DNA from: an uncultured bacterium
Lineage (GTDB): Bacteria > Bacillota > Clostridia > Lachnospirales > Lachnospiraceae
Length of the DNA stretch: 11,151 bases
Assembly (NCBI GenBank): GCA_905214675.1
Contig: CAJMMS010000054.1
Span: forward strand, 1 to 11,151
Direction: 5' to 3'
Made by a program: the position numbers and the translations under genes
Notes under the pieces: generated by a model
Told to the model about the DNA's origin: nothing
Seen by the model: only the letters and a program-made list of their open reading frames with translations
The model's database searches: none
Part shown: piece by piece, positions 1-5,529 of the stretch
Layout: every line of letters begins with the position of its first letter
Position numbering within the stretch: position 1 is the first letter of the stretch

Positions 1-720
1 CAGAACCGGACAGGCTGCGCCGACACCAATACCAAGTACGATCGGGAAGGTACTTGCAAACGTCAGAATACCGGTTACCGATAATGCCTGAAGCACACCG
101 ACGGTTGCGGAAGCACTCTGCAGTACTGCAGTAAATAAAACACCAACCAGAATACCTGCAAGTGGATTGGAGAACATCGTCAGCATGTTGATAAACATCT
201 GATTTTCACGAAGCGGTGAAACTGCTCCGCTCATCATCTGCATACCGGTCATCAGAACTGCAAAACCCAGCATGATATTTCCCATATTTTTATGTACAGA
301 CCGTTTTCCGAACATACGGAAGATAATACCAACGACTGCTACAACAGCTGATATCGTTGCTGTCGAAAAAATGCTTGCGATTCCACCTGAACCTTGAATA
401 TAAGAAAGACACAGGATCCATCCTGTAATACTGGTACCGATGTTGGCTCCCATGATGATACCGATTGCCTGTTTCAGTTTCATCATACCGGAGTTTACAA
501 AACCGATCACCATGACAGTCGTTGCTGAAGATGACTGAATCACACTGGTAACTGCCGTACCAAGTGCCACACCCTTGATCGGTGTATTCGTCATCCGATA
601 TAAGAATGCTTCCAGTTTATTACCGGCAACCATCTTAAGTCCGTCGCCCATCAGTGACATTCCGAATAAAAACAGCGCTACTCCGCACAGCAGCGATAAG
701 ATCATTGAAAATATCTGCAT
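1..720 (-). CDS. Na+/phosphate cotransporter family protein (NptA/YjbB type), N-terminal part
   Basis: Integral membrane protein that probably moves inorganic phosphate with sodium. The reading frame opens at ATG 720 and stays open to base 1, giving 240 residues; the rest, including any C-terminal PhoU-like domain, lies outside the window. The family hallmark is seen twice as inverted-repeat signatures: QSSSATT at residues 62-68 and QSASATVG at 201-208, each after a hydrophobic helix. A GANIGTS motif at 91-97 fits the Na_Pi_cotrans repeat. Several hydrophobic segments follow one another (about 5-25, 52-78, 85-105, 117-135, 147-163, 187-212). The start is supported by GGAG seven bases upstream and by a promoter at 785-813. 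Family assignment is firm; whether the substrate is phosphate or another anion is inferred. It is not obviously linked to the oleate hydratase upstream, from which a putative terminator separates it. Confidence 0.9.
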   Translation of the reverse strand, partial: MQIFSMILSLLCGVALFLFGMSLMGDGLKMVAGNKLEAFLYRMTNTPIKGVALGTAVTSVIQSSSATTVMVIGFVNSGMMKLKQAIGIIMGANIGTSITGWILCLSYIQGSGGIASIFSTATISAVVAVVGIIFRMFGKRSVHKNMGNIMLGFAVLMTGMQMMSGAVSPLRENQMFINMLTMFSNPLAGILVGVLFTAVLQSASATVGVLQALSVTGILTFASTFPIVLGIGVGAACPVL

Positions 721-784
721 AATTTTCTCCTCTGTGTCTTTTTCTTTCCGAATCCTCTTATTTGTTTTGGACATTTGCTTTTCC

Positions 785-813
785 ATTATGCCACAAGATA
801 GATTTAATTACAA
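785..813 (-). promoter_or_regulatory. Sigma-A-type promoter of the Na/Pi cotransporter gene
   Basis: On the minus strand, TTGTAA (813-808) and CATAAT (790-785) are separated by exactly 17 bases. The -10 box is preceded by TGG, an extended -10 (TGn) motif. Transcription would start near 778, leaving a leader of about 58 nt before ATG 720. This agrees with the gene being a separate unit from oleate hydratase. Confidence 0.6.
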
Positions 814-899
814 TAATTGCTTTGAAAAAAACACGTTTTTTCTTATATTTTCACAGCCACTTTCTGCACACCCGGACAAATTGCTGCAACTTCTGACGG

Positions 900-939
900 A
901 AAAGAAATGGCTGCAGACAGCATTTCAGCCTCTGCAGCC
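900..939 (-). terminator. Putative Rho-independent terminator after oleate hydratase
   Basis: Read on the minus strand, GGCTGCAGA (939-931) pairs perfectly with TCTGCAGCC (917-909), a 9-bp GC-rich stem with a 13-nt loop, followed directly by ATTTCTTTT (908-900). It lies 33 nt past the oleate hydratase stop codon. The U-tract is interrupted by one C, which lowers confidence slightly. Confidence 0.55.
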
Positions 940-971
940 TCAGTCACACTTCAACTATTTTACACAAACCA

Positions 972-2939
972 TTACATGTTTTCTCTTAAAATATCGTGAT
1001 CGCGGAGAAGTTTTTCGATCACAGTTCCTTTTACCAGTTTGATAACTGGCTTTTTCAACGCATTCAGTGGTCCTGGAAGCTGGATTTCCAGCGGTGATTT
1101 TCCATCCATCAGTTTTACGCTGCTGTCAAGCAGTTCACGGATATCATATACACTTCCCCATACTTCCGGAACACCACGGTCTACACCAAGCAGTCCATAG
1201 ACAGCCTCCATAGCCGTTCTCACAGAATATTCTGTGGTAAATACGGTATCCCTCGGTGTCTCTGCAAACTGTCCAAGGAATGCAAAATTCTTGCAGCCAT
1301 CCGGAATTACATCTGGTCTGTCACCTTTTGTTCTTGGCATAAAAAACGCTGTAATATATGGCATCATGGTCGGTACGCAGACTGCACTCTTTTCTGCCAG
1401 TTCTTCAATCTCTTCTGTTGGAACACCCAGATGATACAACCATTCTTCTGTAATCTCTTTTCCGGTGCACTCTTTCATCGGTTTCTTAATATAATCGCCC
1501 GGAACATCCGTAAACAGACCATATACCCATACACATACTTTTTCCTTGTCCTGATCTTTGAACTGTCCCTGACGGTTGATCGTCCAGCTCATCAGCCATT
1601 TGGAATCCTGACAGCTTACAATTCCTCCGGTTACTACTTTACCGCTGCGTGGATCACGTTTGCAGATGTTTGTAATATATGGAATGATCTTATCATCCAG
1701 GGTTGTGATCGTTGCAGACTCCCAGTTTGTCTTTTCAATATCGGAACAGAATTTCTCCGGATGGCCAAAAGATGGATCCTGTTTTGCAATATTCTTCCAC
1801 AAATCCCAGCAGCCACTTCTGCGAACCTCTGCATCTGCATCCGGCGCATGATTCTGATCTCCGTAGATTGTACCTTCGGTACAGCTTCCGTTTGTAACAA
1901 ATACAAGGTCATCTTCGGTAAGAAGAATGTTCTGCTCCTCTCCATTTACCTTACATTCAATCGCTGTTGCAATCTTCTTTCCTTCTTCAATATCAAACAC
2001 CACATTGGTCACTTCCGTATTGAACTGGAAATCCACACCTGCTTCTTCCAGATATTTCTGCATCGGCAGGATCAGCGACTCGTACTGATTGTATTTTGTA
2101 AATTTCAGTGCACTGAAATCCGGAAGTCCTGCGATATGATGGATAAATCTCTGGAAATAGAGTTTCATTTCCAGGGCACTGTGCCAGTTTTCAAATGCAA
2201 ACATCGTTCTCCAGTACAGCCAGAAAGTGGAATCAAATACTTCCTTATCAAAGACATCTTCAATCGTTTTATCATACAAGTCTTCATCTTTCGTCATAAA
2301 CAGCTTCATGATCTCCATGCAGCCTTTTTGGCTTAAATTGAATTTTCCATCTGTATGTGCATCTTTTCCACGTTCTTTTGTTGCCCGGCAAAGGGAATAG
2401 TTTGGATCTTTTTTATTTAGCCAGTAATACTCATCTAACACTGACACACCCGGAGTCTCAATCGATGGAATACTGCGGAACAGATCCCACAGACACTCAA
2501 AATGGTTTTCCATCTCCCGTCCACCACGCATTACATAACCACGTGATGGATCAAAAATGCCATCGCATGCACCTCCGGCAATATCCATAGCTTCCAGAAT
2601 ATGAATATGGGATCCTTTCATCTGACCATCTCTTACCAGAAAGCAGGCTGCTGCCAGGGATGCCAGACCACTTCCTACAATATATGCCTGTTTATCATCC
2701 ACACCTTCCGGCTTTTCCGGTCTTGCAAAAGCTTCATAGTTTCCATTACTGTAATAAATGCCTTTGCTGTTTTTTTCATATTTTCCACGTTCTGTATTGC
2801 GATATTCTTTCTTCTGTTCGGTTTCCTTCTGTTTCTTTGTATTGCAATTTTTCTTATTTTCTTTTGATGTTTTTGCCAGAAGTACGGCTGCTCCGGCTCC
2901 GGCTGCTGCTGCAACGGTAAATTTTAACCCTTTTTTCAT
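972..2939 (-). CDS. ohyA: Oleate hydratase (MCRA family) with N-terminal hydrophobic anchor
   Basis: FAD-dependent enzyme that adds water to the cis-9 double bond of oleate, giving 10-hydroxystearate; in gut bacteria it is linked to tolerance of host and diet unsaturated fatty acids. The 655-residue product has the FAD-binding GSGLAS loop at 89-94 and the family signature RGGREME at 138-144. E142 and Y261 are 119 residues apart, the same spacing as the catalytic pair I recall for the Staphylococcus (E82/Y201) and Elizabethkingia (E122/Y241) enzymes, so they are the likely catalytic residues. Residues 1-24 form a basic then Ala/Gly/Val-rich hydrophobic stretch, and 24-58 are rich in Lys, Glu and Asn. 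This N-terminal addition is absent from the roughly 590-residue staphylococcal enzyme and suggests membrane tethering. The start is supported by AGGTGG upstream. A possible promoter (3050-3058) and a leader hairpin precede it. Monocistronic by context. Confidence 0.93.
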   Translation of the reverse strand: MKKGLKFTVAAAAGAGAAVLLAKTSKENKKNCNTKKQKETEQKKEYRNTERGKYEKNSKGIYYSNGNYEAFARPEKPEGVDDKQAYIVGSGLASLAAACFLVRDGQMKGSHIHILEAMDIAGGACDGIFDPSRGYVMRGGREMENHFECLWDLFRSIPSIETPGVSVLDEYYWLNKKDPNYSLCRATKERGKDAHTDGKFNLSQKGCMEIMKLFMTKDEDLYDKTIEDVFDKEVFDSTFWLYWRTMFAFENWHSALEMKLYFQRFIHHIAGLPDFSALKFTKYNQYESLILPMQKYLEEAGVDFQFNTEVTNVVFDIEEGKKIATAIECKVNGEEQNILLTEDDLVFVTNGSCTEGTIYGDQNHAPDADAEVRRSGCWDLWKNIAKQDPSFGHPEKFCSDIEKTNWESATITTLDDKIIPYITNICKRDPRSGKVVTGGIVSCQDSKWLMSWTINRQGQFKDQDKEKVCVWVYGLFTDVPGDYIKKPMKECTGKEITEEWLYHLGVPTEEIEELAEKSAVCVPTMMPYITAFFMPRTKGDRPDVIPDGCKNFAFLGQFAETPRDTVFTTEYSVRTAMEAVYGLLGVDRGVPEVWGSVYDIRELLDSSVKLMDGKSPLEIQLPGPLNALKKPVIKLVKGTVIEKLLRDHDILRENM

Positions 2940-2953
2940 ACTTTATGCCCACC

Positions 2954-3013
2954 TTTCCAAAATGGAAGACCAAATATCTTCCTTCCGTATTTTGTTCTTT
3001 TTTCCTTTGGAAA
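2954..3013 (-). promoter_or_regulatory. Possible folded leader covering the oleate hydratase ribosome binding site
   Basis: In the minus-strand leader TTTCCAAA (3013-3006) can pair with TTTGGAAA (2961-2954), which overlaps the GGAAAGGTGG ribosome binding region. Between them lies a perfect 6-bp hairpin, GGAAGA (2982-2977) with TCTTCC (2969-2964) and a 7-nt loop. The arrangement could hide the ribosome binding site. The outer stem is AT-rich and only 8 bp, so this may be chance. Confidence 0.25.
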
Positions 3014-3049
3014 TTCCCATGTTCATTCAGTTTTTTCTGAATTGCCTAC

Positions 3050-3058
3050 ATTCTAGCA
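3050..3058 (-). promoter_or_regulatory. Possible extended -10 promoter of oleate hydratase
   Basis: The minus strand reads TGCTAGAAT (3058-3050), a TGn extended -10 with a 5/6 TATAAT match. The hexamer 17 bases upstream is a poor -35. A good -35 (TTGTCA, near 3081-3086) exists but is not at a usual distance from any clear -10. A leader of about 105 nt would result, beginning near a perfect ATTCAG/CTGAAT hairpin at 3025-3042. Confidence 0.35.
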
Positions 3059-3089
3059 TTAGTATATCCATTATTCTATTGACAAAACA

Positions 3090-3120
3090 GGCCAGATGCT
3101 AAAATTTTTGTCATCTGACC
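3090..3120 (-). terminator. Putative terminator after the DUF7916-like gene
   Basis: On the minus strand GGTCAGATG (3120-3112) pairs with CATCTGGCC (3098-3090) through 9 bp including one U-G wobble, with a 13-nt loop, followed by TGTTTTGT. It lies 55 nt past the stop codon at 3176. The opposite strand also ends in a T-rich stretch, so it could act in both directions. It is directly upstream of the oleate hydratase promoter region, consistent with a unit boundary. Confidence 0.55.
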
Positions 3121-3175
3121 CATTTTGTAAGTCTTTCTTCTATTTTTTCTTTTGCATGATGTTACTGCATCTACC

Positions 3176-4102
3176 TTATCTGCGGATGGATTGTGCCATT
3201 CTGTGATACTGATGGCGGATACCGCGGATCACCGTTCCATATGCCATAATATTTTCCGGCAGTGCCATGCCAACATATCCGGAATCTCCAATATGGTGGA
3301 TATCAGTTCCTGCCATCTTACATTCAAGAGCAATCCGCCGGATGGTTTCCACATCTGCACCTTCCTGGGAAGTACCAATAGATGTAATAGTAAGTTTACC
3401 CAGGCTGTGCGCGTAACTGATCAGCCCACGTACATACTCTGTTGTGATTCCTGGAACCGTTCCAGGTGCCGGAAGAAGGATGATATCTGCTCCTGCTTCT
3501 GCAAACTGACGGATATCTTCCTTTGTAATAATGTTTTCACCGCCTTCTCCAATGATACCAGATGCATGCATTTTTCCTGCTGCCAGCATAATCTTATCTC
3601 CTACTGCCTCTGAAATCGCCTTCAGAGAAGCTATGATCGCCGGATTGCTCACACCATTTCCCGGATTTCCGGTCAGCACGATCAGATCCACACCCATTTT
3701 CTGCGCCAGCACGGCATTTTCAACCGTTGCATAACGTCCGGCACTCATTTCCCAGAGTGTCTCTTTATTATCAGAAGCATAATCTTCTTCCACTGGTTCC
3801 AGATTGATACCAACCATACGTCCGGTCAGACGTTTTACTTCCCGCACAGTCTCTTCTTTTGCCACTTCCGGAAGTGCCATGATCTTAGGATTCTGCACAT
3901 CAAACATATTCAGCAAAATCAGATCTGCTCCCATAGATGCCGCAAATTCTGCATTTGTCACATCAGTAAGAAGCGGGATCGTAATACCGATCGTCTCACT
4001 TGCAAGGACTCTGCCTTCACTTCCGGCGATTGCTTCGATCAGTTCTTTCTTGGTTGCATGTGTCATTTCCTCTGCGGTCATATTTAAAATACGTTTTGCC
4101 AT
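3176..4102 (-). CDS. Conserved TIM-barrel-like protein of unknown function (DUF7916-like)
   Basis: A 308-residue soluble protein with no signal peptide or membrane segment. From memory of the family it resembles proteins now called DUF7916, often mislabelled haloacid dehalogenase-like or PEP phosphonomutase; the true reaction is not known to me. Alternating strand/helix blocks with Gly-rich ends suggest an (alpha/beta)8 barrel: GADLILLNMFD (58-68), GINLEPVEED (98-107), VDLIVLTGNPGNG (138-150), KIMLAAGKMHASG (170-182), GADIILLPAPGTVPG (204-218), SIGTSQEGAD (241-250) and HHIGDSGYVG (269-278). The acidic and Gly-rich loop ends look like a phosphate- or metal-binding barrel mouth, which is inference. 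The C-terminal RGIRHQYHRMAQSIRR (293-308) is strongly basic. A GAGAGG ribosome binding site lies 10 bases before ATG 4102. The gene follows prfB after a 219-nt gap that holds a repeat element; I could not find a convincing promoter. Confidence 0.8.
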   Translation of the reverse strand: MAKRILNMTAEEMTHATKKELIEAIAGSEGRVLASETIGITIPLLTDVTNAEFAASMGADLILLNMFDVQNPKIMALPEVAKEETVREVKRLTGRMVGINLEPVEEDYASDNKETLWEMSAGRYATVENAVLAQKMGVDLIVLTGNPGNGVSNPAIIASLKAISEAVGDKIMLAAGKMHASGIIGEGGENIITKEDIRQFAEAGADIILLPAPGTVPGITTEYVRGLISYAHSLGKLTITSIGTSQEGADVETIRRIALECKMAGTDIHHIGDSGYVGMALPENIMAYGTVIRGIRHQYHRMAQSIRR

Positions 4103-4166
4103 ATCGGATCATCCTCTCTTTTTCTGTCCTATTTCTGTTTTCTGTTACAATCCGCGCATGTCTGTC

Positions 4167-4220
4167 ATTTTCCGGAAAATCTGTACATCAGATATGCGGT
4201 GACTCCCGCCTCTGCAGGTA
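4167..4220 (+). repeat. Dispersed hairpin-plus-core intergenic element, copy A
   Basis: A perfect 14-nt palindrome, ATTTTCCGGAAAAT (4167-4180), is followed after 6 nt by a 34-nt core (4187-4220) containing ATCAGAT and CCCGCCTCT. The core matches 28 of 34 bases of a minus-strand core at 9905-9938, which also sits 6 nt after a palindrome of different sequence. Copy A may extend further: GCAGGT (4214-4219) can pair with ACCTGC (4274-4279), enclosing an AGAGA/TCTCT hairpin. It is antisense to prfB and the DUF7916-like gene, in the gap between them. Nature unknown. Confidence 0.6.
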
Positions 4221-4321
4221 TTGAGCCACAAAAATGCCAGAGACATTCCTGTTGCTCTCTAAAGCAGAAGAAAACCTGCCATGAGACAGATTTTCTTTTA
4301 TTGTTTGCTGTTTATTTGAAA

Positions 4322-5462
4322 TTATTCTGGCATATCGCCTGCTTCTCCGGATGATTCCCCAAGTGTGATCCACTTAAGATATGCATTGATAAACAGGTCA
4401 ATGCTTCCATCCATAACACTATCGACATTTCCGGTTTCTGCATTGGTTCTGTGATCTTTTACCATAGTATATGGCTGCATAACATAAGAACGGATCTGGT
4501 TGCCCCAGCCAATCTCTTTTACTTCACCACGGATACCGGAAAGTTTCTCTGCATTTTCCTGTTGCTGTAACAGATACAGCTTTGCTTTCAGCATCTGCAT
4601 TGCTTTGTCTTTGTTCATATGCTGGGAACGTTCATTCTGACACTGTACCACAATATTCGTAGGAAGATGCGTGATACGGATTGCGGAAGATGTCTTGTTG
4701 ATATGCTGACCACCGGCACCACTGGAACGGTACGTGTCAATACGCAGGTCTTCATCACGGATCTCAATATCGATATCTTCCTCAATATCCGGCATGACAT
4801 CACAGGATACAAACGATGTCTGTCTTTTTCCTGCTGCATTGAACGGCGAAATACGAACCAGTCTGTGTACACCTTTTTCAGACTTCAGATAACCGTAAGC
4901 GTTCTCTCCGTTGACCTGGAACGTAACGGATTTGATCCCTGCTTCATCTCCGTCGAGATAATCCAGAACTTCAACGGCAAAGCTGTGCTTGTCTGCCCAT
5001 CTGGTATACATGCGGTACAACATGCCCGCCCAGTCACAGGATTCCGTGCCACCAGCTCCTGCATGAAGTGTCACGATCGCATTATCCTTATCATACTCTC
5101 CGGATAACAGTGTTTTGATGCGGATATCATCATACGTTGTCTTGAAATCATCCAGAAGCCCCTGGATCTCCGGTATCAGAGATTCATCATTTTCTTCTGC
5201 CGCCATTTCAATCAACGTTTCAATTTCTTCATATTCATCTTTCAGTTTTGCATAAATGGCGATATCGTCTTTCATGCTTTTCAGATTTTTCATGGATTCC
5301 TGTGATTTTTCCGGATTATCCCAGAAATCAGGTGCTTCCATTTCTCTTTCTAATTCCTGGATACGCTGCTCTTTGTTAGCCAGGTCAAAGTGAATCCCTC
5401 ACTTCCACTAATGGTTTCTTAAATGTGTTCAATTCATATTTAAACTGATCTAATTCAACCAT
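4322..5462 (-). CDS. prfB: Peptide chain release factor 2, expressed by +1 programmed frameshift
   Basis: Class I release factor that reads UGA and UAA and triggers peptide release. The gene is in two frames: ATG 5462 opens 25 codons ending in CTT (5390-5388) and an in-frame TGA (5387-5385). Slipping forward one base reads GAC (5386-5384) and continues to the TAA at 4322, giving 379 residues. A start at ATG 5341 would lose the first 40 residues, so it is not the true start. In full-length numbering the SPF codon-recognition tripeptide is at 205-207 and the catalytic GGQ at 250-252, the same numbers as in E. coli RF2, which supports the reconstruction. AGAGGTG lies upstream of ATG 5462. It begins 67 nt after secA, the usual Firmicute order, and has no obvious promoter of its own, so it is probably cotranscribed with secA and autoregulated through the frameshift. 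Confidence 0.97.
5384..5400 (-). promoter_or_regulatory. prfB +1 recoding site (CUU UGA C)
   Basis: The minus strand reads GAGGG (5400-5396), then ATTCA, then CTTTGAC (5390-5384). The Shine-Dalgarno-like run, the slippery CUU codon, the UGA stop and the following C are the standard parts of the prfB autoregulatory frameshift. When RF2 is scarce, slow termination at UGA lets the ribosome slip forward one base; when it is abundant, a 25-residue peptide is released. Confidence 0.93.
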
Positions 5463-5492
5463 CTGCTTCACCTCTTTCTTTTTTTATTTATG

Positions 5493-5515
5493 AGTTGCCC
5501 GCCAAACGGGCAACT
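5493..5515. other. Perfect 9-bp hairpin between secA and prfB
   Basis: AGTTGCCCG (5493-5501) and CGGGCAACT (5507-5515) are perfect inverted repeats with a 5-nt loop. On the minus strand the structure is bracketed by direct repeats of ACTCATAAA that overlap its edges. It lies 14 nt past the secA stop. No T-tract follows on the transcribed strand (the next bases are A-rich), so it is not a standard terminator. It may be an RNA processing or stability hairpin, a weak attenuator, or a remnant of a tiny inverted-repeat insertion. Confidence 0.6.
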
Positions 5516-5529
5516 TTATGAGTCATACC

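Noticed and set aside
824..842. GAAAAAA/TTTTTTC inverted repeat with a 5-nt loop.
   Set aside because: All A/T apart from the end pair and with no position-specific role; likely simple-sequence coincidence upstream of the cotransporter promoter.
909..940. GCCTCTGCAG near 929-938 resembling the repeat core.
   Set aside because: Match is only about 10 bases, with no ATCAGAT and no palindrome 6 nt before; it is part of the terminator stem after oleate hydratase.
1431..2336. Long plus-strand open frame opposite oleate hydratase; a similar one at 6319-7404 opposite secA.
   Set aside because: Both lie wholly antisense to firmly identified genes, encode Cys/Phe/His-rich sequences with no recognisable motif, and are shadows of codon use on the other strand.
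4239..4279. Possible prfB terminator (AGAGA/TCTCT followed on the minus strand by GGCATTTTTG, or GCAG/CTGC).
   Set aside because: Stems of only 4-5 bp with long loops, and the T-run is not adjacent. The 4103-4321 gap therefore has no convincing terminator or promoter.
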